From Actinoallomurus soli (GTDB lineage: Bacteria > Actinomycetota > Actinomycetes > Streptosporangiales > Streptosporangiaceae), in assembly GCF_024055715.1 (NCBI RefSeq), contig NZ_JAMXMV010000016.1, positions 62,001 through 126,000 of the forward strand: a stretch of DNA of 64,000 bases, given 5' to 3'. The translations under genes were made by a program, and so were the position numbers. Under the pieces are notes generated by a model. That model did not search any database and was not told the DNA's origin. It worked only from the letters and a program-made list of their open reading frames with translations. Below, piece by piece: positions 32,684 through 39,831 of this stretch (positions are counted from its first letter, which is position 1; each line of letters opens with the position of its first letter).

Positions 32684-33172
32684 TCAGGCAGTGCGTGGGT
32701 GATCGCCGCCGCCGATCTGGTCGACGGCGTGTCGCAGCACCTCGCCGAGCACGGCCATCCCGTCGCGCACCCCGCCCGTGGAGCCGGGCAGGTTGACGAT
32801 GAGCGTACGGCCGGCGACGCCGGCGAGACCACGGGACAGGATCGCGGCCGGAACCTTCCGTTGACCGGCGATCCGGATGGCCTCGGCGATTCCGGGAATC
32901 TCGCGCTCGATGACGCGCCGGGTCATCTCCGGGGTCCGGTCGGTCGGGGTGAGCCCGGTGCCGCCGCTGGTGACGACGGCGTCGTAGCCCTGCGCGACGG
33001 CCTCGCGCAGGACCTCCTCGACCGGCTCGCCGTCGGGGACGACGACCGGACCGTCGACCTCGCAGCCCAGGTCGCGCAGGAGGCGGACGAGGACCGGCCC
33101 GGAGGTGTCCTCGTACACGCCCGCGGAGGCCCGGTTGGACACGGTGACCGCCATGGCCCTGATCGTCGTCAT
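32684..33172 (-). CDS. mogA: Molybdopterin adenylyltransferase (MogA/MoaB family)
   Basis: Adenylates molybdopterin before molybdate insertion. The 162-residue protein shows VTVSNRASAGVYEDTSGPVL, VVTSGGTGLTPTDRTPE (the MPT-binding GGTG loop), and LIVNLPGSTGGVRDGMAVL. The ATG at 33172 overlaps the moaC stop by four bases. moaB is an equally good name for this family in actinomycetes. Confidence 0.88.
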   Translation of the reverse strand: MTTIRAMAVTVSNRASAGVYEDTSGPVLVRLLRDLGCEVDGPVVVPDGEPVEEVLREAVAQGYDAVVTSGGTGLTPTDRTPEMTRRVIEREIPGIAEAIRIAGQRKVPAAILSRGLAGVAGRTLIVNLPGSTGGVRDGMAVLGEVLRHAVDQIGGGDHPRTA

Positions 33173-33639
33173 GGCCGCCGCCAGACGCCGGTCTTGCCGC
33201 CGGTCTTCTCCTCGACGCGCACGTCCGTGATCACGGCGGCCGGGTCGACCGCCTTGACCATGTCGATGAGGGCGAGCCCGGCGACGGACACACAGGTCAG
33301 CGCCTCCATCTCCACGCCCGTACGGTCGGCGGTGCGCACCTGCGCCATGATGGCGACGCCGTCGTCCCGTACGGTCAGGTCGACGGTGACGCCGTGGATG
33401 GCGATGGGGTGGCACAGCGGGACGAGGTCGGGGGTGCGCTTGGCCGCCTGGATGCCCGCGATGCGGGCGACGGCGAGCGCGTCGCCCTTGGGGACGTTCC
33501 CGGCGCGGAGGGCCGCGACGCACTCCGCGGACAGCCGTACGAAGCCGGTGGCGGTGGCCGTACGGGCGGAAACCTCCTTGGCGGACACGTCCACCATCCG
33601 GGCCGCTCCGGACTCGTCCAGGTGGGAAAAACCACTCAT
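33169..33639 (-). CDS. moaC: Cyclic pyranopterin monophosphate synthase
   Basis: Second step of molybdopterin synthesis, conversion of the MoaA product to cPMP. The 156-residue length is typical. Motifs: MVDVSAKEVSARTATATGFV, KGDALAVARIAGIQAAKRTP, DLVPLCHPIAIHGV, GVEMEALTCVSVAGLALIDM and VRVEEKTGGKTGVW. It overlaps glp/moeA upstream and mogA downstream by four bases each, so the three are one translational unit. Confidence 0.95.
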   Translation of the reverse strand: MSGFSHLDESGAARMVDVSAKEVSARTATATGFVRLSAECVAALRAGNVPKGDALAVARIAGIQAAKRTPDLVPLCHPIAIHGVTVDLTVRDDGVAIMAQVRTADRTGVEMEALTCVSVAGLALIDMVKAVDPAAVITDVRVEEKTGGKTGVWRRP

Positions 33640-34850
33640 GGCAGCTCCAGCACGTCGACGGTCTGCCCTGCCTGCAGCGAGGTGACGTCCTCGGGGACGA
33701 CGATCAGGGCGTTCGAGGACGACAGCGCGAACACCTGGTGGGAGCCCTGCGCCTCCGCCGGGGCCACCCACAGATCCCCACCCTCGTCTTCCCCGAGGTT
33801 CGCGCGAAGGTAGTGCCGCAGTCCCTCCGGCGAGGAGTCGATCGGCACACGGAGGGGGGCCCGTACGGTGCGCGGCGGCGCGGGCGGCAGGCCCTGCAGC
33901 GCGCGCAGCGCCGGGCGGACGAACACCTGGAAGGAGACGAACGCGCTGACCGGGTTGCCGGGCAGCGTGAAGACGGGCACGCGGTCGTCGAGCAGGCCGA
34001 AGCCCTGGGGCTTGCCGGGCCGCATCGCGACCTTCTCGAACCGCATCGTGCCGAGCCCGGACAGCACCTCCTTGACGACGTCGTAGGCGCCCATGCTCAC
34101 CCCGCCCGACGTGATGATCACGTCGGCGGACGCGAGCTGCTCCTGGATCGTGGCGAGGACCTCGCGCGGGTCGTCGCCGACCGAGCCCGCCCGGAACCCC
34201 ACGCCGCCCGCCTCGGTGACGGCGGCGGTCAGCGCGAAGCTGTTGGAGTCCCAGATCTGGCCGGGCCCCACCGCGTTGCCGGGCTCGACGAGCTCGCTGC
34301 CGGTGGACAGCACGGCGACGCGGGGCCGGGGGCGTACGAGGACGCGGGCCCGGCCGACCGCGGCGAGCATGCCGATCTGGGCGGCGCCGAGCCGGGTGCC
34401 GGCCGGCAGGACGGTCTGCCCCGCGGTGACGTCCTCGCCCGCGCGCCGGATGTAGTGGCCGGGCGTCGCGGGCCGGCGGATCGTCACCTTCGCGGCGCCG
34501 CCGTCGGTCCACTCGACCGGGACGATGGCGTCCGCGCCCGCGGGCAGCGGCGCGCCCGTCATGATGCGGGCGCACCGCCCCGGGGTGATGTCGTACGCGC
34601 CCTGGTCGCCGGCGGCGATGTCGCCGACGACCGACAGGCTCACGGGTGATGTCTCGGACGCGGCCGCGACGTCCGCGGCCAGCACCGCGTAGCCGTCCAT
34701 GGCGGAGTTGTCGAACGGTGGCAGGTCGACGGGCGCGGTGACGGGCTCGCCGAGGACCCCGCCGAGTGACTCCGGCAGGGCCAGCTCCAGGGGCGGAAGC
34801 TCCCGTACCGACCCCAGGATGTCCGCCAGATGCTCATCTACCCGCTTCAT
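33636..34850 (-). CDS. glp: MoeA-like gephyrin protein (Glp type)
   Basis: A 404-residue protein of the molybdopterin molybdotransferase family. Motifs: PPFDNSAMDGYAVLAADV, RIMTGAPLPAGADAIVPVE, VLSTGSELVEPGNAVGPGQI, ITSGGVSMGAYDVVKEVL and FTLPGNPVSAFVSF. In Corynebacterium the paralogue at this locus (Glp) binds FtsZ and the membrane receptor GlpR. The synteny galU-moeA-like-moaC-mogA-GNAT-glpR here is the same type, so a division role is likely besides or in place of the cofactor role. Its start overlaps the galU 3' end by 17 bases. Confidence 0.8.
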   Translation of the reverse strand: MKRVDEHLADILGSVRELPPLELALPESLGGVLGEPVTAPVDLPPFDNSAMDGYAVLAADVAAASETSPVSLSVVGDIAAGDQGAYDITPGRCARIMTGAPLPAGADAIVPVEWTDGGAAKVTIRRPATPGHYIRRAGEDVTAGQTVLPAGTRLGAAQIGMLAAVGRARVLVRPRPRVAVLSTGSELVEPGNAVGPGQIWDSNSFALTAAVTEAGGVGFRAGSVGDDPREVLATIQEQLASADVIITSGGVSMGAYDVVKEVLSGLGTMRFEKVAMRPGKPQGFGLLDDRVPVFTLPGNPVSAFVSFQVFVRPALRALQGLPPAPPRTVRAPLRVPIDSSPEGLRHYLRANLGEDEGGDLWVAPAEAQGSHQVFALSSSNALIVVPEDVTSLQAGQTVDVLELP

Positions 34851-35748
34851 CGTGCTTCGCCACGAACTCTCGGAGCCACGGCAGGAACTCGTCGGCCAGC
34901 TCCGGCCGGTCGGCCGCGAACTGCACGACCGTGCGCAGGTAGTCCAGCTTGTTGCCGGTGTCGTAGCGACGGCCGCGGAACAGCACGCCGTGCACCGGGC
35001 CGCCCTCGGAGCGGTCCCGCTTGGCCAGCGTGAGCAGCGCGTCCGTGAGCTGGATCTCGCCGCCCCGGCCCGGCGGGGTCTTCTCCAGGACGTCGAACAC
35101 GGCCGGGTCGCAGACGTACCGGCCGATGATGATCCACCGGCTCGGCGCCTCGCCGGGCACCGGCTTCTCGACGAGGTCGGTGACGCGGACGACGTCGTCC
35201 TCGTCGGTCGGCTCGATCGCGGCGCAGCCGTACAGCGACACCTGCTCGGGCTCGACCTCCATCAGCGCCACCACGCTGCCGCCGTACGTCTCGCGGACCT
35301 CGAGCATGCGCTGCAGCAGCGCGTCGCGCTCGTCGATCAGGTCGTCGCCGAGCAGCACGGCGAACGGCTCGTCGCCGACGTGCCGGCGGGCGCAGTGGAC
35401 GGCGTGGCCGAGGCCCTTGGGCTCGCCCTGGCGGACGTAGTGGACGTCGGCGAGCTCGGCGGACTCCCGGACCGAGTGCAGCCGCTCGGGGTCCTCCTTG
35501 GCGCGGAGCGCCTCCTCCAGCTCGTACGCGCGGTCGAAGTGGTCCTCGATCGGGCGCTTGCCCCGCCCGGTGATCAGCAGGATGTCGTCCAGCCCGGCCG
35601 AGACGGCCTCCTCGACGACGTACTGGATCGCCGGCTTGTCGACGATCGGCAGCATTTCCTTGGGGGTCGCCTTGGTCGCGGGCAGGAATCGCGTGCCAAG
35701 GCCGGCAGCGGGAACGACCGCCTTGGTGACGGGTACATGGTCGGCCAT
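34834..35748 (-). CDS. galU: UTP-glucose-1-phosphate uridylyltransferase
   Basis: Makes UDP-glucose for envelope polymers. The 304-residue protein has AVVPAAGLGTRFLPATKATP and KEMLPIVDKPAIQYVVEEA at the nucleotide site, GQGEPKGLGHAV-like REGEPKGLGHAV (here RQGEPKGLGHAV), VEKPVPGEAPS, and GGEIQLTDAL. It is first in the minus-strand cluster and divergent from the 5-formyl-THF cyclo-ligase gene across ~100 bases. Confidence 0.95.
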   Translation of the reverse strand: MADHVPVTKAVVPAAGLGTRFLPATKATPKEMLPIVDKPAIQYVVEEAVSAGLDDILLITGRGKRPIEDHFDRAYELEEALRAKEDPERLHSVRESAELADVHYVRQGEPKGLGHAVHCARRHVGDEPFAVLLGDDLIDERDALLQRMLEVRETYGGSVVALMEVEPEQVSLYGCAAIEPTDEDDVVRVTDLVEKPVPGEAPSRWIIIGRYVCDPAVFDVLEKTPPGRGGEIQLTDALLTLAKRDRSEGGPVHGVLFRGRRYDTGNKLDYLRTVVQFAADRPELADEFLPWLREFVAKHDEAGR

Positions 35749-35850
35749 GACAAGACCCTAACCGCCGATCGCGGTGGTTCTGCGAACGGTCCCCCTTCCA
35801 GCGTGCGTTCTCAGGGATATGTCACGCAGATTTCACGCGACAATGGACGC

Positions 35851-36447
35851 GTGCGCGACATCACCGGAGAGAAGACGGCCCTGCGTTCGGACCTGCTGGC
35901 GGCCCGCGCCCGCCTCACCCCGGACGAACGCACCGCCGCCGGGCGGCTGTTGCGCGACACCGTACTGACGCTGCCGGAGGCGGAGATGGCCGGCACCGTC
36001 GCCGCGTACGTCTCGGTCGGCTCGGAGCCGGCCACCCAGAGCCTGCTGTTCGCGCTGTGGAAGCGCGGCACGTACGTCCTCGTTCCCCGGCTGCTGCCGG
36101 ACCGCGACCTCGACTGGGCGTCCTACGAGGGCCCCGACTCGCTGCGGCCCGGGCCGTACGGCCTGCTGGAGCCCACCGAGCCGGCGCGCGGCCCGGAGGC
36201 GATCCGCAGCGCCGACCTCGTCATCGTGCCCGCGCTGGCGGTGTCGTCCACCGGCGTGCGCCTCGGGCGCGGCGGCGGCTCGTACGACCGGGCGCTGACC
36301 CGCGTCGCCTCCTCCATCCTCACGATCGCGCCGGTGTACGACACCGAGCTGGTCGCGTCCCTGCCCGCCGAGCCGCACGATCTTCCCGTACGGGCGGCGG
36401 TCACCCCGTCGGGCGGCCTGGTCAGATTCGCCGGGGCCACGACGTGA
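35851..36447 (+). CDS. 5-formyltetrahydrofolate cyclo-ligase
   Basis: ATP-dependent recycling of 5-formyl-THF to 5,10-methenyl-THF. The 198-residue protein begins with the KTALRSDLLAARARL helix and has GTVAAYVSVGSEPATQSLL, YGLLEPTEPARGPE, and the ATP site GRGGGSYDRAL. Start GTG 35851; no strong ribosome site. Its stop overlaps the next start (GTGA). Confidence 0.9.
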   Translation: MRDITGEKTALRSDLLAARARLTPDERTAAGRLLRDTVLTLPEAEMAGTVAAYVSVGSEPATQSLLFALWKRGTYVLVPRLLPDRDLDWASYEGPDSLRPGPYGLLEPTEPARGPEAIRSADLVIVPALAVSSTGVRLGRGGGSYDRALTRVASSILTIAPVYDTELVASLPAEPHDLPVRAAVTPSGGLVRFAGATT

Positions 36448-37454
36448 GCGGCCACGACGCGAACGGCCGGGACCTCGACGGCCGGGGCTGGCGGCTGCTC
36501 GCGCTGCCGCCACTCGGCGCGGACCTGATCCACCAGGTGTTCGATCCGCTCGGCGCGGAGGTCGTCGTGCCCGCCGAGCGGAGCCGCGACGCCCTGCACG
36601 CGGCGCTGACCGGCGCGGAGCTGGTCGTCGGCGACTTCACCGGCGAGCTCACTCTCGACGCGGCCGCGGTCGCGGCGGCGCCGCGGCTGGCGTTCGTGCA
36701 GATGCCGTCGGTCGGGGTGGACAGCCTCGACCTGGACGCGCTGACCGCGGCCGGAGTGGCGGTGGCCAACACGGCCGGCGCGAACGCCCGGTCGGTGGCC
36801 GAGTGGGCCCTGGCCGCCGCGCTGGACCTGTCCCGGCAGCTGTCGTGGGCGGACCGGCGCATGCGGGAGGGCGGCTGGCCGCAGCTGGAGACGGCCGCCC
36901 GCGGCGCGGACGAGCTGGCGAACCGCCGCGTCGGCGTGCTCGGCATGGGTGCGATCGGCGCGGAGGTCATGCGGCTGTTCGAGGCGCTGGGCTGCCGGGT
37001 CGCGTACTGGTCACGGCGGCGCCGGGACACCGGCGTCCACCTGGAGCTGGACGAGCTGCTGGCCTGCTCCGACGTTCTCGTCGTCTGCCTGCCGCGCACG
37101 CCGGAGACCGTCGGGCTGCTGGACGCGCGGCGGCTGGCGCTGCTGCCGAAGGGCGCGTTCCTCATCAACGTCGCGCGCGGCGGCATCGCGCCGGACGACG
37201 CCGTGCTCGCCGCGCTGGACGGCGGAGGGCTGGCCGGGGCCGCGCTCGACGTGTTCGAGGACGAGCCGCTGCCCGCCGACCACCCGCTCCGGCGGCACGA
37301 GGGCGTCCTGCTCTCGCCGCACGCGGCCGGCGCGACCCGGCAGTCGCAGCTGAACATCATCACCGCCGTCGTGGACAACGTCCGCGCGGTGATCGAGGGC
37401 CGTCCGGTGGCGAACGTCGTCAACGGCCTCGACCCGCTGATCCGTCACCGCTGA
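36444..37454 (+). CDS. D-isomer specific 2-hydroxyacid dehydrogenase
   Basis: NAD-dependent reductase/dehydrogenase of 2-keto/2-hydroxy acids, 336 residues. The NAD site is VGVLGMGAIGAEVMRLFEAL. The catalytic series is present: ANARSVAEWALAAAL, INVARGGIAPDD (Arg), DVFEDEPLPADHPL (Glu) and LLSPHAAGATRQSQ (His). It overlaps the cyclo-ligase by four bases. The gene's last codons are the first unit of a 14-bp repeat that runs on into the spacer. Confidence 0.9.
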   Translation: MSGHDANGRDLDGRGWRLLALPPLGADLIHQVFDPLGAEVVVPAERSRDALHAALTGAELVVGDFTGELTLDAAAVAAAPRLAFVQMPSVGVDSLDLDALTAAGVAVANTAGANARSVAEWALAAALDLSRQLSWADRRMREGGWPQLETAARGADELANRRVGVLGMGAIGAEVMRLFEALGCRVAYWSRRRRDTGVHLELDELLACSDVLVVCLPRTPETVGLLDARRLALLPKGAFLINVARGGIAPDDAVLAALDGGGLAGAALDVFEDEPLPADHPLRRHEGVLLSPHAAGATRQSQLNIITAVVDNVRAVIEGRPVANVVNGLDPLIRHR

Positions 37455-37517
37455 TCCACCAACGCTGATCCATCGCTGATCCGCCGACGCGGATCCATCA
37501 CCGCCGATCCGTCGTCG
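37437..37517. repeat. Degenerate 14-bp tandem repeat at a gene 3' end
   Basis: Six units of the form CTGATCCGTCACCG (units start at 37437, 37451, 37465, 37476, 37490, 37504; the third is 11 bp). All keep GATCC. The first unit encodes the last residues of the hydroxyacid dehydrogenase and its stop begins just inside unit 2. Confidence 0.8.
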
Positions 37518-37625
37518 CGGTCGCTCTCGCATCCGCGCGCCCGGTCGGCACTTCCCGTCCCGTACGGCGGCGCTCCGCTGCCATCGGTGACGCACTGTGA
37601 GAAAGTCCTGTTCAAGGGGGTGTGG

Positions 37626-39107
37626 GTGAAACTCGACCTGTGGCTGTTGCTCGGCTCGATCGTGGTCATCACGGCGATCGTGGCGGTCCGGCTGGCCCAT
37701 CGAAGCGGGCTGCCCAGTCTGCTCCTGTACTTGGCGCTCGGCCTGATCCTGGGCGAGTCCGGAATCGGCATCCGGTTCAACGACATGCTGGTCGCCGAGA
37801 CGCTGGGCCTGGCGGCGCTGGTCCTCATCCTGGCCGAAGGCGGGCTTACCACCCGCTGGGCGAGCGTACGGGACGCGATCCCGGCCGCGCTCTCGCTGTC
37901 CATCGTCGGCACCGCGGTCAGCATCGCGGTGGTCGCGGCGGCGGCGCACTGGCTGGTCGGCATCGAGTGGCGCCCGGCCCTGCTGCTGGGCGCGGTGCTC
38001 GCCCCGACGGACGCCGCCGCGGTGTTCTCGGTGCTGCGGCGGCTGCCGCTGCCCGCGCGCCTGACCGGCATCCTGGAGGCCGAGTCGGGGTTCAACGACG
38101 CGCCGGTGGTCATCCTCGTCGTCGCCCTCAGCGCGAGACACGTCGAGTCACCGGTGCTCATGGCGGTCGAACTGGTCTACGAACTGGTCGCCGGGGCGGC
38201 GATCGGCCTCCTGGTCGGGTGGCTCGGCGCGCACGGCCTGCGCAGGGCGGCGCTGCCCGCGTCCGGTCTGTACCCGATCGCGGTGCTGGCGCTCGCCGTC
38301 GGCGCGTACGGCGCGGCGTCCATGGCGCACGCCAGCGGGTTCCTCGCGACCTACCTGGCGGCCCTCGTGCTGGGCAACAGCCCGCTGCCGCACCGCCCGG
38401 CCACCCGCGGGTTCGCCGAGGGACTGGCCACGCTGGCCCAGATCGGGCTGTTCATCACGCTCGGGCTGCTGGCGTCGCCGCACGAGCTGCCGGCGCAGGT
38501 CGGTCCGGCGCTGATCTGCGGGTTCGCGCTGGTCCTGGTGGCGCGGCCGCTGTCGGTGCTGGCGTCGACGCCGTTCTTCGGGCTCGGCCTGCGCGCGAAG
38601 GCGTTCCTGTCGTGGGCCGGGCTGCGCGGGGCGGTGCCGATCGTGCTGGCCACGATCCCGGTGACGGCCGGGCTGCCCGGCGCGCGGGAGCTGTTCGCGC
38701 AGGTGTTCATCATCGTGGTGGTGTTCACCCTGCTGCAGGGCCCGACGTTGCCCTTCGTCGCACGCCTGCTGCGGGTGGCGGTCGCCGATCGCGCCCGGGA
38801 GATCGACGTCGAGGCCGCGCCGCTGGAGGAGTTGCACGCCGATTTGCTGGACATCCGGATTCCGCCGGACTCCCGGCTCGACAACGTGGAGATCTTCGAG
38901 CTGCGGCTGCCCGAAGGGGCGGTGATCACCCTGATCGTGCGGGAGGGCCGCAGCTTCGTGCCGGGCCCCGACACCGCCCTGCTGGCGGGCGACGAGCTGC
39001 TGGTCGTGGCGACCAGCGCCGCCCGGCCGGCGGCCGAACGCCGCCTGCGCGCCGTCAGCCGGCGCGGGAAGCTGGCCGGCTGGTACGGCGAGCACGGCTA
39101 TCAGTGA
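37626..39107 (+). CDS. Potassium/proton antiporter (CPA1, NhaP2/CvrA type)
   Basis: Membrane antiporter with 12-13 helices and a cytoplasmic RCK_C/TrkA_C domain at the end. It begins with VKLDLWLLLGSIVVITAIVA; the transport core includes LVLILAEGGLTTRW, LLLGAVLAPTDAAAVFSVLR (the conserved APTDAAAVF) and AESGFNDAPVVILVV (the ion-binding acidic FNDAP). The tail (DSRLDNVEIFELRLPEGAVI, then GDELLVVATS) is the regulatory domain. GTG 37626 is chosen because AAGGGG stands six bases upstream. Confidence 0.9.
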   Translation: MKLDLWLLLGSIVVITAIVAVRLAHRSGLPSLLLYLALGLILGESGIGIRFNDMLVAETLGLAALVLILAEGGLTTRWASVRDAIPAALSLSIVGTAVSIAVVAAAAHWLVGIEWRPALLLGAVLAPTDAAAVFSVLRRLPLPARLTGILEAESGFNDAPVVILVVALSARHVESPVLMAVELVYELVAGAAIGLLVGWLGAHGLRRAALPASGLYPIAVLALAVGAYGAASMAHASGFLATYLAALVLGNSPLPHRPATRGFAEGLATLAQIGLFITLGLLASPHELPAQVGPALICGFALVLVARPLSVLASTPFFGLGLRAKAFLSWAGLRGAVPIVLATIPVTAGLPGARELFAQVFIIVVVFTLLQGPTLPFVARLLRVAVADRAREIDVEAAPLEELHADLLDIRIPPDSRLDNVEIFELRLPEGAVITLIVREGRSFVPGPDTALLAGDELLVVATSAARPAAERRLRAVSRRGKLAGWYGEHGYQ

Positions 39108-39142
39108 ACGGGGCGACGGGAATCAATCGGCGCCCGGTAGCA

Positions 39143-39169
39143 TTAGCAGTCACTGAGTGAGAGTGCCAG
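39143..39169 (+). promoter_or_regulatory. CIRCE-like operator (HrcA) before the FmdB gene
   Basis: TTAGCAGTC, then nine bases, then GAGTGCCAG. The CIRCE consensus is TTAGCACTC-N9-GAGTGCTAA, and in GC-rich actinomycetes the right half is often GAGTGCCAG. The left half matches the consensus at 8 of 9 bases. A TAGCAT -10-like box (39138-39143) abuts it. It ends 33 bases before the GTG of the FmdB gene. Confidence 0.6.
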
Positions 39170-39202
39170 CCCCCGAGGGTTGTGTACAGCTAGGAGGAAC
39201 TC

Positions 39203-39532
39203 GTGCCGACGTATCAGTACGCGTGCACCGAATGCGGTGAGCCTCTGGAGGTCGTGCAGAAGTTCAGCGACGACCCGCTGACCGAGTGCCCCGCATGCGG
39301 CGGGCGCCTGCGCAAGGTGTTCTCCGCGGCGGCGATCGTGTTCAAGGGATCGGGCTTCTACCGCACCGACAGCCGCAGCGGGGCGACCACCTCGTCGAGC
39401 AGCTCGGCGAAGAAGAGCGAGCCCGCCAAGACCGAGGCGAAGAAGGAGTCCTCCTCCTCGTCCTCGTCTTCGTCCGACTCCTCTTCCGGTTCTTCGTCCG
39501 GCTCTTCCGGCTCCTCCGAGAAGGTCGCCTGA
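39203..39532 (+). CDS. FmdB family zinc-ribbon protein
   Basis: A 109-residue protein. The N-terminus is the FmdB/CxxC zinc ribbon: PTYQYACTECGEPLEVVQKF and TECPACGGRLRKVFSAAAIV, two CxxC pairs for one zinc. After KGSGFYRTDSR the second half is a Ser-rich tail with a Lys/Glu patch. Function of the family is not firmly known; it is often linked to regulation or stress. GTG 39203 has AGGAGG upstream. The CIRCE-like site before it predicts heat-stress control by HrcA. Confidence 0.9.
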   Translation: MPTYQYACTECGEPLEVVQKFSDDPLTECPACGGRLRKVFSAAAIVFKGSGFYRTDSRSGATTSSSSSAKKSEPAKTEAKKESSSSSSSSSDSSSGSSSGSSGSSEKVA

Positions 39533-39580
39533 CCCACCGCACGCGGCGGATCCGTCGAGCGCCCGGTCCTCCAGACGCCC

Positions 39581-39784
39581 GCGTGAGCGAGCGCAGCGAG
39601 CGAGCCATGAGCACGGCGCCTCTGGTCACTCCTCCGACGAAGGAGGGCGCGTGAGCGAGCGCAGCGAGCGAGCCATGAGCACGGCGCCTCTGGTCACTCC
39701 TCCGACGAAGGAGGGCGCGTGAGCGAGCGCAGCGAGCGAGCCATGAGCACAGCGCCTCTGGTCACTCCTCCGACGAAGGAGGGC
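39581..39784 (+). repeat. 68-bp tandem repeat, three copies, coding coupled mini-ORFs
   Basis: Copies at 39581-39648, 39649-39716 and 39717-39784 differ by a single base (G to A in copy 3); a 9-base start of a fourth follows. Each unit has AGGAGG, a GTG, and a 23-codon frame (VSERSERAMSTAP, then LVTPPTKEGA) whose TGA overlaps the next GTG (GTGA). Thus three identical mini-ORFs are arranged head to tail with translational coupling. GAGCGAGCGCAGCGAGCGA-like segments are frequent in actinomycete genomes. Confidence 0.9.
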
Positions 39785-39786
39785 GC

Positions 39787-39824
39787 GTGAGCGGGCTCCC
39801 CGCCCGGTCGGGGAGCCCGCTCAC
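39787..39824. terminator. Strong bidirectional terminator between fmdB repeats and MMPL gene
   Basis: GTGAGCGGGCTCCCCG and CGGGGAGCCCGCTCAC form a perfect 16-bp stem with a 6-nt loop. It serves the plus-strand FmdB transcript and the minus-strand MMPL gene, which ends at 39832. The left arm reuses the start of the 68-bp repeat. Confidence 0.85.
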
Positions 39825-39831
39825 GCCGTGA

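Noticed and set aside
37437-39784. CRISPR-like arrays
   Set aside because: The repeats are tandem without unique spacers and lie at gene ends; no cas genes are present.
39583-39790. Listing the three 23-codon frames as genes
   Set aside because: Translation is plausible from the ribosome sites but there is no evidence that the peptides are functional, so they are reported only in the repeat entry and as a finding.
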